Part shown: positions 1 through 7,529 of the stretch, piece after piece
Position numbering within the stretch: the stretch's first letter is position 1
Layout: each line of letters begins with the position of its first letter
NCBI RefSeq assembly: GCF_017114825.1
Contig: NZ_JADEVO010000024.1
Location: 25,033 to 89,032, forward strand
Direction of reading: 5' to 3'
DNA length: 64,000 nucleotides
DNA from: Pseudomonas gregormendelii
Lineage (GTDB): Bacteria > Pseudomonadota > Gammaproteobacteria > Pseudomonadales > Pseudomonadaceae
Program-made: the position numbers and the translations under genes
Notes under the pieces: model-generated
Database searches by the model: none
What the model was told of the DNA's origin: nothing
Seen by the model: only the letters and a program-made list of their open reading frames with translations

Positions 1-1
1 G

Positions 2-847
2 GATGGAATTGGTACTTTTAGAATACCTTTCTTTATCCAACAGATGAAAGGTAAGACTTCAGACATCACAATTTCGGTTGGACTTCCATTCACTGTTCAT
101 CTTGCAACCGCCATTTCAATACATTTAAGATTATTAAAAACTAAATTTGCAATTGCTGATTATGGTGACCCATACAGTCAAAACCCAGGTTCGCAGAAGT
201 GTTTTTACGCGAAAGTTATGGAAAAATGGGTTGTCTCTAAATTTGACATTATTACAATACCTACGATCAAAGCTGTTGACGCTTTTACACAAGTAATAAC
301 TTCTAAAAATAAACTCATTGTTATCCCCCAAGGTTATGCAATCAACCAGAACCACGCCATTAATTACAAAAAAAATCTGATACCCAATTTTGCTTATGCT
401 GGAATCCTTTACAAATTAATCAGAAATCCTAAAACTTTTTTTGAATACCTTTTAGCCGCTGACTTTGATTTTCGATTTCACATCTATACCGATGTTAACA
501 ATACTGAGACAATGCAAATATTGAAGCCATATATCGGGCGCCTAGGAGAAAAACTTATTGTCCATGAGATGATCCCTCGTGAACAGTGCATCGAAGCGCT
601 TAGTCACATGGATTTCCTAATCAATTTTTCAAATGATTCAACCTCACAAACTCCCAGTAAAATTGTGGATTACACAATAAGCTCCCGTCCTTTTTTAAAT
701 ATATATCAAACCCAATTAGAGTTTAAGGAATTCGAGATGTTTATCAACTGGGATTATTCTGCCTTTAAGAGCACCGATATTTCTGACTATGATGAGAACA
801 AAGTAGCTAAGATGTTCATAGATTGCGTAAAACACCATGCTCAATAA
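2..847 (+). CDS. Glycosyltransferase, 5' end outside the window (partial)
   Basis: The frame is open from base 2 with no stop before the first ATG at 44, so the gene probably begins upstream of the window; 281 residues are visible. The visible start reads like the N-terminal domain of a GT-B fold glycosyltransferase, and the C-terminal half has a GT4-like layout (QTPSKIVDYTISSRP, where a donor-sugar-binding segment is expected). A role in surface-polysaccharide assembly is inferred from the neighbours; donor and acceptor cannot be read. The gene overlaps the next one by 11 bp, which suggests translational coupling. Base composition is AT-rich and unlike the Pseudomonas core genes later in the window, which suggests horizontal acquisition. 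Confidence 0.7.
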   Translation, partial: DGIGTFRIPFFIQQMKGKTSDITISVGLPFTVHLATAISIHLRLLKTKFAIADYGDPYSQNPGSQKCFYAKVMEKWVVSKFDIITIPTIKAVDAFTQVITSKNKLIVIPQGYAINQNHAINYKKNLIPNFAYAGILYKLIRNPKTFFEYLLAADFDFRFHIYTDVNNTETMQILKPYIGRLGEKLIVHEMIPREQCIEALSHMDFLINFSNDSTSQTPSKIVDYTISSRPFLNIYQTQLEFKEFEMFINWDYSAFKSTDISDYDENKVAKMFIDCVKHHAQ

Positions 848-2006
848 AAAAAACCTCCTCATACTGTTATTTTCGCTAAAAATCCTACTGGATTTTTTCT
901 TACCTTACAGAGATGTTAATTTCGCAATTATAGTTGCTGTATTTACAATTGCTGCATTAATTAATTTAAAGAACATCACTAAAATATCGAGAACAGAATC
1001 TAAATGGATATGCGTATTCCTTCTAATCTCATTTCTTGCGTTTATGAACTCAGATGAGCCTAGAGAATTTTACAAGTATCTATCTCTAGTTTTGATTTAT
1101 CTCGTTATACGCTCTATAGTTTCGAAAATGTCAAAAGAGTCAATTAGTAGTGCGGCCTCAATAATATTAAAACTATTCATTATTTCTTTCGTTTTTAACT
1201 ATGGACTATCTTGGGCCGTAGCGTCGCCAATAAACCGAGAGTTCTACAATTTTGAGCATGCTAATCTTCTTGGTAGCTATGTGCTTATTTCTCTAACGCT
1301 CGTTTATTGTTTGAAACTACCTCGTCATTCCTTCATTTCCAGAGTTAAAATTCTGGCAGCTGCTGTGTTCACAACATCTACTGGTGCAGCCTTATTGGCC
1401 ACTGTTTCATTTTTCGACTTCAAAAAATATAATGTAAAGAATTGTTTCGTTATCGCCTTGACACTCACTTGCTCGTTGATTGCACTTTATATGGTACTTC
1501 AATTATATTCACCTCTCTATTTTTCAAAAATTTTCGGTCCATTCACATTAATAGCGGATGGAAAACTAGGAGAACTAGGCAACCTTGCGAGAGCTGGTAT
1601 TCCAATTCAAGAACTTGGTGACAAATATCAGAGTTCCCTGGCATGGAGGTTTTACGCTTACTATATATTTATCGATTTCATTGGCACACAGAATCTTTAC
1701 ACACTATTTTTTGGTGCAGGCTTTTGGGGTTTTTCCAAAGCATGGTCCGGAATAATGCCGCATAACGATTTTATTCTCGCTTTAATTGATTTTGGTGTTT
1801 TAGGATTTGGTGCTCTCGTAACTGCATTTTATCAAGCCTTTAAATTCGTGGCTAAAAAATGTAAAAACATAACACCTCTTTTACTCATACTCACCTTCAG
1901 GCTCCTTTTTGAAAATAATATATATTCATTTTATCTAACTAGTAGCCTTGTTATGTATACAATTGTTCTTTATTTCTATGTAACCTCCAAAAAGATTAAT
2001 GGGTAA
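837..2006 (+). CDS. O-antigen ligase/polymerase-like (Wzy-type) membrane protein
   Basis: A 389-residue, very hydrophobic protein with about ten predicted membrane segments and a longer hydrophilic loop around residues 230-265, the usual architecture of Wzy polymerases and WaaL-type ligases. These families have little sequence conservation, so the call rests on topology and context between two glycosyltransferases. The expected job is polymerising or ligating lipid-linked repeat units at the periplasmic face of the inner membrane. It overlaps the upstream gene by 11 bp and the downstream gene by 8 bp, so it sits inside a tight operon. AT-rich composition points to transfer. A flippase or other polytopic protein is a less likely alternative. 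Confidence 0.7.
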   Translation: MLNKKNLLILLFSLKILLDFFLPYRDVNFAIIVAVFTIAALINLKNITKISRTESKWICVFLLISFLAFMNSDEPREFYKYLSLVLIYLVIRSIVSKMSKESISSAASIILKLFIISFVFNYGLSWAVASPINREFYNFEHANLLGSYVLISLTLVYCLKLPRHSFISRVKILAAAVFTTSTGAALLATVSFFDFKKYNVKNCFVIALTLTCSLIALYMVLQLYSPLYFSKIFGPFTLIADGKLGELGNLARAGIPIQELGDKYQSSLAWRFYAYYIFIDFIGTQNLYTLFFGAGFWGFSKAWSGIMPHNDFILALIDFGVLGFGALVTAFYQAFKFVAKKCKNITPLLLILTFRLLFENNIYSFYLTSSLVMYTIVLYFYVTSKKING

Positions 2007-2964
2007 TAAAATGCTAAAGGTACTTGTGGTAACAAATATGTACCCAGGAAGAAATCAAAAATCTTTATATGGCGGGATCTTCGTAAAGGAACAGATAGAG
2101 TCTTTAGAACGGGCTAAGACATGTATTGTCGATACGATATGCATTGATGGACACAAAAGCAAATTCAACTACATATCATCGGCGTTTGGCATCCTGAATA
2201 GCATCCATAAGAACAACTACGATATTATTCATATCCACTACGGCCTCAGCGGACTGTTCCTTTTATTAAGGCCATTCAAAAAATGGACGAATGTCGTTTT
2301 AACTCTGCACGGAGGGGACATATTATCTGCGCAGAAAAAACATGTTCAGGTATTTCTCACAAAGCTATTACTTAGAAAAGTTTCGAAAGCCATTGTCATC
2401 AATCAAGAGATGGAATTATTAGTCCGTCCAATATCAAAAAAAGTAAAACTACTACCTTGCGGTGTGGACACTAATTTCTTTAATGATACCTACTCGACTA
2501 AAAAACGAAATCGGATACTATTCGCCGGCAGTCCTCAACGCTGGGTGAAGAACTTCGATCTTTTTGAACGAATAATTGAAGAATACAAAGCAATTTATGG
2601 AGCTGTCGAAGTCGTTGCCTTAGATGGATTTTCCAGAGACGAGATTAGAAACTTACTCAGCGATTCGTTAGCGCTAGTCATGACGTCGCGCAGTGAGGGC
2701 TCCCCACAAGTTATTAAAGAGGCGTTAAGCTGCGACTGCGCAATTCTTAGCAGCGATGTCGGTGACGTAAAAAATATTCTAGAGCACACCCCCGGCACTT
2801 TTGTGTTTTCCGACGGCGATTCAGAGCAGCATATCGCGAAGATGTTAGGCGAATCCATTCAAAAAGCCCGATCCACCCCTGGCATCAGGAGGCAACAAGT
2901 ACTAAATAAAAGACTTGACTCTGAGTCCATATCTAAATCTTTATTGACTTACTACAAGGAGTGA
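1999..2964 (+). CDS. Glycosyltransferase, GT4 family-like
   Basis: A 321-residue GT-B fold enzyme. The N-terminal domain carries VLVVTNMYPG near residue 6, HIHYGLSG near 80 and LTLHGGD near 100, as in GT4 enzymes. The C-terminal domain has the donor-binding segment SRSEGSPQVIKEALSC around residues 230-245, with the E-x7-E-like spacing of retaining GT4 enzymes. It probably transfers a sugar from a nucleotide donor to a lipid-linked glycan in the cytoplasm. A second in-frame ATG at 2011 (MLKVLVV) is a good alternative start, because 1999 lies inside the preceding gene. The stop nearly touches the next start, so the genes are co-transcribed. Confidence 0.88.
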   Translation: MGNKMLKVLVVTNMYPGRNQKSLYGGIFVKEQIESLERAKTCIVDTICIDGHKSKFNYISSAFGILNSIHKNNYDIIHIHYGLSGLFLLLRPFKKWTNVVLTLHGGDILSAQKKHVQVFLTKLLLRKVSKAIVINQEMELLVRPISKKVKLLPCGVDTNFFNDTYSTKKRNRILFAGSPQRWVKNFDLFERIIEEYKAIYGAVEVVALDGFSRDEIRNLLSDSLALVMTSRSEGSPQVIKEALSCDCAILSSDVGDVKNILEHTPGTFVFSDGDSEQHIAKMLGESIQKARSTPGIRRQQVLNKRLDSESISKSLLTYYKE

Positions 2965-2966
2965 GT

Positions 2967-3479
2967 ATGAAAAAATTGTCTATTATTATCTATTATATTT
3001 TTATAAAACACCTACCCAACTCGAAATACATCAGACTATTCAACTGCGTACGAATCCTTTACGTTTCTAAGATTTTGAAAGTAATGCCGTATGATAAAAA
3101 TTCAATATTCGAAGACAATATTTATATCTCTAACTGCAGCCAACTTCGGATAGGTAAAGCATGTCAGATCAATGAGGGAGTTTTTATTCAAGGTGCCTCC
3201 ATTGGTGACTACGTAATGATAGCGCCTAATGTATCAATATTAAATGAATCGCATACGTTTCAACGAACAGATATTCCGATGGTTTTCCAGCCTACGACAC
3301 CGAAATCTAATCCAGTAATTGATGACGACGTTTGGATCGGTCGAAATGCTGTTATCCTCCCGGGAGTGCATATTGGAAGAGGCTCTATTATTGGAGCGGG
3401 AGCTGTTGTTACGAAAAACATCCCTCCATACAGTGTTGCCGTCGGTGTACCAGCAAAAGTCATAAGAAGCAGAATATAA
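2967..3479 (+). CDS. Left-handed beta-helix (hexapeptide) O-acetyltransferase
   Basis: A 170-residue protein whose C-terminal half shows hexapeptide repeats and the signature DDDVWIGRNAVILPGVHIGRG, followed by GSIIGAGAVVTKNIPP and GVPAKVIR. This is the standard ending of the maltose/galactoside acetyltransferase (WbbJ/CysE-like) family. It should transfer an acetyl group from acetyl-CoA to a sugar of the polysaccharide; the active enzyme is normally a trimer. The N-terminal 45 residues are basic and hydrophobic. I chose ATG 2967 because AAGGAG at 2956-2961 lies at proper distance; the GTG at 2961 would overlap that site. Confidence 0.88.
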   Translation: MKKLSIIIYYIFIKHLPNSKYIRLFNCVRILYVSKILKVMPYDKNSIFEDNIYISNCSQLRIGKACQINEGVFIQGASIGDYVMIAPNVSILNESHTFQRTDIPMVFQPTTPKSNPVIDDDVWIGRNAVILPGVHIGRGSIIGAGAVVTKNIPPYSVAVGVPAKVIRSRI

Positions 3480-3549
3480 ATAGACTACGCTCAACAGTAC
3501 TTTTGCACTTCAATATTGCACTACTACGCCAGGACTCTGCCATAATCTC

Positions 3550-4317
3550 ATGACTAACAAGCAAACAATTCCTTACATAAAGGCTTTTGGAGTTAAGCTA
3601 TCTAAATACAGCATGGAGGAAACTGTTAATTATATCTTTTCCCCATGCGAGCGAGCGAGCCCGTTGATTCGCGAAGATTTGAATGCGTTCAAGGTAATAC
3701 TGAAAGATAATGATGTTAACGTCTCCAATGCGCTGCGAGACGCTGATATAATTAACATAGATGGAATGTCAGTTGTCTTCGCAGTTAGAATTTTATATGG
3801 GCAAACATTGCCACGGGTAACCGGCTGCGACTTGTTCACTCGCTTATTGCATGAGTGTCACGAGCGAAGTAAAACAGTTTTCTTATTAGGTGCAACCGAA
3901 CAGACTATTTTCCAACTGCACAAGAGCTTATCAAATAAATATTCGAAAAATCTCGTTGCAGGATTTAGAAATGGATATTTTTCACCGACCGATTGGGACA
4001 TTATTGTTCGAAGTATAAATGATAGTAATGCTGATTTTCTATTTCTTGGTACGCCTTCTCCTCAGAAAGAGATTTTTCTAAATTTTGCAAAAAACAAGCT
4101 AAACAAAAAAATGGTACTTATAGGTGTTGGAGGATCATTTGACGTTCTAGCAGGAAAAGTCAGTCGGGCGCCGGAATGGATGCAAAACGCGGGTCTAGAA
4201 TGGTTATATCGCTTGATACAAGAGCCTAACCGGATGTGGAAACGATATTTGATCACGAATACCAAATTTTCTTGGCTGTTGCTGAAAGAAAAATTTTTGC
4301 AGTTCATAAGTAAATAA
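3550..4317 (+). CDS. WecG/TagA/CpsF-family glycosyltransferase
   Basis: A 255-residue protein with the hallmarks of this family: NIDGMSVVFAVRILYG, with a conserved Asp-Gly, near residue 75; RVTGCDLF near 93; VFLLGATEQT near 114; and FLGTPSPQKE near 170, followed by GVGGSFDVLAGKVSRAPEW. Family members transfer N-acetylmannosamine or a related sugar to a lipid-linked acceptor (teichoic acid linkage unit, enterobacterial common antigen, exopolysaccharides). Here it probably adds a sugar to the lipid-linked repeat unit made by this cluster. It is the last gene of the AT-rich block and starts 70 bp after the acetyltransferase. Confidence 0.9.
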   Translation: MTNKQTIPYIKAFGVKLSKYSMEETVNYIFSPCERASPLIREDLNAFKVILKDNDVNVSNALRDADIINIDGMSVVFAVRILYGQTLPRVTGCDLFTRLLHECHERSKTVFLLGATEQTIFQLHKSLSNKYSKNLVAGFRNGYFSPTDWDIIVRSINDSNADFLFLGTPSPQKEIFLNFAKNKLNKKMVLIGVGGSFDVLAGKVSRAPEWMQNAGLEWLYRLIQEPNRMWKRYLITNTKFSWLLLKEKFLQFISK

Positions 4318-4608
4318 CATCTGCCTCCACACTTAAAGGACGCAGGTAGCAAGACAGATACTGTTTAATGATGAAATGGAAATCGGCCTCTCAGGGATGT
4401 CAAGCCTTGTATGATCAAAAAAGCAACCCTCACGAGTTTTAGCTGTAGGTCTTGATGCAATGCGGTCTAAAACTTCAAGCGCAGAGGCAGTATCCGAAAA
4501 AAGGCACTGAATGAACTGATCTGACAGTTCCTGCTTGCAAATTATGTACAGCCTGCAATATCCTTTACCCCAACAACCCTCAGGGATTTCCTTTCAAGGA
4601 GCATGACC
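4318..4608 (+). promoter_or_regulatory. Intergenic region, likely promoter of the yjbE operon
   Basis: About 290 bp without a credible gene between the polysaccharide cluster and the yjbE-like gene. Base composition shifts here from AT-rich to ordinary. It must hold the promoter and leader of the downstream operon, but I see no unambiguous -10/-35 pair. AAGGAG at 4596-4601 is the ribosome binding site that decides the yjbE start. Confidence 0.4.
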
Positions 4609-4893
4609 ATGAAAAAGCTACTGGCTTTGGCCCTCGTTTCATCGTTCAGCCTGCCATTGATGGCTGCTGAAACAGCCCCAGCTACCAATGCTGCAACACC
4701 CGACGCAACCACAGGCTTGTCTTTGTCGACTCCCATCGCCGGTGGCGTAACCGTCGGCACTGGTCTGGCCATTGGTGCGGGCCTTATCGCTGTTGGTGTT
4801 GCTGCGTCCAACAGTGGCGGCGGCGGTAGCGACGGCACCCCAGGTACAACTGGCACCACAGGTACCACTGGCACTACTGGTACTACTCGGTAA
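4609..4893 (+). CDS. yjbE: YjbE-like small secreted Gly/Thr-rich protein
   Basis: A 94-residue protein with a clear Sec signal peptide (MKKLLALALVSSFSLPLMAAE, cut after AMAA-like LMAA), an Ala/Thr-rich segment, a hydrophobic stretch (GVTVGTGLAIGAGLIAVGVA) and a C-terminal Gly/Ser then repeated Gly-Thr-Thr tail. Size, composition and its place ahead of yjbF/G/H homologues match E. coli YjbE, whose molecular role is unknown but which belongs to an exopolysaccharide operon. ATG 4609 is preferred over ATG 4603 because it is 7 nt from AAGGAG while 4603 is only 1 nt away. A terminator-like hairpin follows, so this gene may be expressed above the rest of the operon. Confidence 0.7.
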   Translation: MKKLLALALVSSFSLPLMAAETAPATNAATPDATTGLSLSTPIAGGVTVGTGLAIGAGLIAVGVAASNSGGGGSDGTPGTTGTTGTTGTTGTTR

Positions 4894-4920
4894 CAGACCC
4901 CGCCTCAAGATTGATACGCT

Positions 4921-4952
4921 AACCTCCCGGCAACGCCGGGAGGTTTTGTTTT
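4921..4952 (+). terminator. Rho-independent terminator/attenuator after yjbE
   Basis: Stem AACCTCCCGGC / GCCGGGAGGTT with a 3-nt loop, followed by TTGTTTT. It lies between yjbE and the export lipoprotein gene, so it probably reduces read-through into the remainder of the operon. Confidence 0.8.
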
Positions 4953-4980
4953 ACCTACTCCCCTCCGAGCAATTTCGACA

Positions 4981-6084
4981 ATGAAACGCGCGCTACCATT
5001 GGCCATGTTGGTTGGCCTGACCCTGCAAGGCTGCATTTTTTCCCCTGGTCAGCACATGGACACGGGCAATTTGGTACGTGAAGGTTCTCCGGAAAGCAGC
5101 CGTATCGAATTGATTCCAATTACTCCAAAACTGTTGGCCATTGAAGGCGCTTTCGACAAAACAAACTATGTTGCTCCCGAACTTTTGGCTTATCAGCCTG
5201 TTGAGTATCGAATCGGTGCTGGGGATCTGATTTTCATTACCGTCTGGGATCATCCTGAACTAACTGCTCCTTCAGGTTCGCAGCAACAGATCGAGGCTAA
5301 CGGGCGTCTAGTCCGCCCTGACGGATCGCTCTTCTATCCCTATGTAGGAACGATAGAAGCTGCCGGAAAAAGTATCGAGGAACTACGATCAACTATCGCA
5401 TCGCGTTTAGCTAAAGTTGTCGCAGAACCTCAAGTAGATGTCAGCATACTTCGATTTGTTAGCCAGAAAGTTATTCTTTCAGGTGCCTTCTTAAAGACCG
5501 GACAAGTTCCCATCACCAACGCCCCACTTAGATTGTTGGATGCTGTCGGCCAAGGTTCAGTTCTTACTAACGATGCAGATATTTCCGGTCTAGTTCTAAA
5601 ACGCGACAATCACGAATATCTTATCGACCTTGATGCTCTTAATCGTAAAAACTCTAACTTGCAGAGCATATATCTTAAAGACGGCGATCAGCTACATCTA
5701 CCGTACAATGACCAGAAAAAAGTCTATGTGCTAGGTGAGGTCAACACTGCGAAATCTCTCGTTTTCAAAGGGAGTAATATGAATCTTACTGATGCGCTGG
5801 GTAGCGTAGGTGGTTTGAGTCAGGAAACTTCGAGTGGCAAAGAAGTTTATGTCATTCGCGGAGTTGACAAATTAGCGGATGAAACAGTTAAAGTTTTCCA
5901 GATAGATCTAAAATCTCCTTCAGCATTTGCCCTTGCTCAGCACTTCAAATTGCAGCCACAGGATGTTGTGTATGTGGGGCCGGCTGATGTAACTCGATGG
6001 AACCGCTTTATCAGTCAAGTGTTCCCTAGTGCCAGCCTGCTTCGTACCGGGATAGGCATTGACAACGACATTGGCAACAATTAA
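4981..6084 (+). CDS. Wza-like polysaccharide export outer-membrane lipoprotein
   Basis: A 367-residue protein with a lipoprotein signal (LTLQGC, modified Cys at about residue 18). A polysaccharide export domain follows from about residue 75 (YRIGAGDLIFITVWDHPEL), with two SLBB-type domains after it (QKVILSGAF... near 163 and KKVYVLGEV... near 250). This is the Wza/GfcE/KpsD family, which forms an octameric outer-membrane channel for polysaccharide. Being 29 bp after the attenuator and 15 bp before yjbF-like, it belongs to this secretion operon. E. coli yjbEFGH has no such gene, whereas the related group 4 capsule (gfc) operon does, so the arrangement here is intermediate. Confidence 0.9.
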   Translation: MKRALPLAMLVGLTLQGCIFSPGQHMDTGNLVREGSPESSRIELIPITPKLLAIEGAFDKTNYVAPELLAYQPVEYRIGAGDLIFITVWDHPELTAPSGSQQQIEANGRLVRPDGSLFYPYVGTIEAAGKSIEELRSTIASRLAKVVAEPQVDVSILRFVSQKVILSGAFLKTGQVPITNAPLRLLDAVGQGSVLTNDADISGLVLKRDNHEYLIDLDALNRKNSNLQSIYLKDGDQLHLPYNDQKKVYVLGEVNTAKSLVFKGSNMNLTDALGSVGGLSQETSSGKEVYVIRGVDKLADETVKVFQIDLKSPSAFALAQHFKLQPQDVVYVGPADVTRWNRFISQVFPSASLLRTGIGIDNDIGNN

Positions 6085-6099
6085 GAACTGGATTTTTTT

Positions 6100-6759
6100 G
6101 TGAAATATCTGCGCCTGGTCTCTTTGACGGTTGCCACTATGTTGGTAAGCGCCTGCAATCCGTTGATGACAGCTTCCATGGACACGCTCAAGGCCGCTTT
6201 CGAAGGTCCTGAGCCCTTAGCGCTTACTCGCCAACAGGTAAATGCAACTCCGTACTACCAGATAACTATTGCGGCACCTACAGGTGAGGCCGTGATGGCT
6301 TTAGTGCGTCTGCAAGATGGTGTAGGTTTCTGGATGGCATCGACGCGCCAGATACTTATGCTTGAAAACGGCCTTGCCATTCGTAGCGTTGGTTTCAACA
6401 ACAACCTCGACGGCACTCGTTTTGATGGCGAGTCACCATTCCAGACCGGTCTACATCGTGTTGTAGATGGCCTGCAAACTCGCCGCCAGGTGGACTTTGT
6501 CGAAGGTTATCGGATGGGTGTAGTGCTCACTAGTCGCTTTGAGAAAAAAGGACTAGAAACTGTACACATCCTCGACCGCGACGTGGAGTTGTTGCGCGTG
6601 GATGAGGATATCGCAATGGAAGGCCTTGGCTTTACCGCGCGGAACCAGTACTGGGTCGACCCTACCGACGGCTTCATCATGGCCAGCGTTCAGCATCTCA
6701 CCCCCGAATTGCCCCTACGCATTGTTCAAGTGCGCCCGAATAAGCCGGTAGTGCAATGA
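6100..6759 (+). CDS. yjbF: YjbF/GfcB-family lipoprotein
   Basis: A 219-residue lipoprotein: signal peptide ending MLVSAC with Cys near residue 19. The mature part (TPYYQITIAAPTGEAVMALV, FWMASTRQILML) resembles the YjbF/GfcB family of polysaccharide secretion accessory proteins. Its position directly ahead of yjbG and yjbH homologues supports the call. The start is GTG at 6100, 15 bp after the export gene. The stop overlaps the next start by 4 bp (ATGA). The precise biochemical role of the family is not established; it is periplasmic and membrane anchored. Confidence 0.82.
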   Translation: MKYLRLVSLTVATMLVSACNPLMTASMDTLKAAFEGPEPLALTRQQVNATPYYQITIAAPTGEAVMALVRLQDGVGFWMASTRQILMLENGLAIRSVGFNNNLDGTRFDGESPFQTGLHRVVDGLQTRRQVDFVEGYRMGVVLTSRFEKKGLETVHILDRDVELLRVDEDIAMEGLGFTARNQYWVDPTDGFIMASVQHLTPELPLRIVQVRPNKPVVQ

Positions 6760-7529
6760 TTCTTCGTCCCTCCTGGCTGCTTTGCTGCAGCCTATTCATG
6801 ACTTTTACTGTAAAAGCCGACTCGCTGGTCACTGTGCAGGGTTATGCCTCCCAACCGGGACGATATTCTTTCCAGGAAGGCACGCGCTTGCATGATGTTT
6901 TGCTTCCTGCTCAGGTCAACCCGAAGGCTTACCTGCTCGGTGCTGCGTGGTTGCACACCCCGCTACGCAATGCGCAGGAGCGGCTCAAGCTGGGAGTACT
7001 CTTCGATCTCGCAACCGTGAAAACGAACGCGCTTCAGGACAAAAAGACCGAGTTGGCAGCACTAGCCACGCGTCTCATCGATAAGGTTCAGGCTATGCCG
7101 GTAACGGGGCGCAAGGTTGCCCAACTTGATCCTGTGCGGGTTGAACTGAACCGTGGTGACAATCCCTATCTAAGCAACGGCGATGTGCTGCTGTACCCCC
7201 CCCGACCTTCCACAGTAAAGGTCGTAGGTGCAGTGCTCGGCGATTGCGAGCTGGCGTACCAGCCTTTGGAGCCGGCCCTAAGCTATCTGAAGAGCTGTCC
7301 ACGGGATCCCGGGGCCGACGCCGATTTTCTTCTATTAATCCAGCCAGATGGACAGGTATTCCGGGAAGGAATAGCACTCTGGAATCAGGCCAAATCAGTT
7401 CCGCCGGCCCCAGGTGCAAGCATATACGTCCCGATACAAAGCGCCGCGATTGGTGACCCCACGCCTGATTTAAATACTGAACTGGCCGCTTTCATCGCCA
7501 CCCAGCCGCTGCTGGAGGTGAAGCCTTGA
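6756..7529 (+). CDS. yjbG: YjbG/GfcC-family periplasmic polysaccharide biosynthesis protein
   Basis: A 257-residue protein with a cleavable signal peptide (cut near VKA-DS at about residue 22). It has the GfcC layout: an N-terminal beta-grasp domain (VTVQGYASQPGRYSF), a helical linker rich in Leu/Lys (residues 70-110), a DPVRVELN segment and a second beta-grasp domain (STVKVVGAVLG). GfcC-type proteins are periplasmic and act in export of group 4 capsule or related exopolysaccharide. The 4-bp overlaps with both neighbours make a translationally coupled yjbF-G-H unit. Confidence 0.82.
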   Translation: MILRPSWLLCCSLFMTFTVKADSLVTVQGYASQPGRYSFQEGTRLHDVLLPAQVNPKAYLLGAAWLHTPLRNAQERLKLGVLFDLATVKTNALQDKKTELAALATRLIDKVQAMPVTGRKVAQLDPVRVELNRGDNPYLSNGDVLLYPPRPSTVKVVGAVLGDCELAYQPLEPALSYLKSCPRDPGADADFLLLIQPDGQVFREGIALWNQAKSVPPAPGASIYVPIQSAAIGDPTPDLNTELAAFIATQPLLEVKP

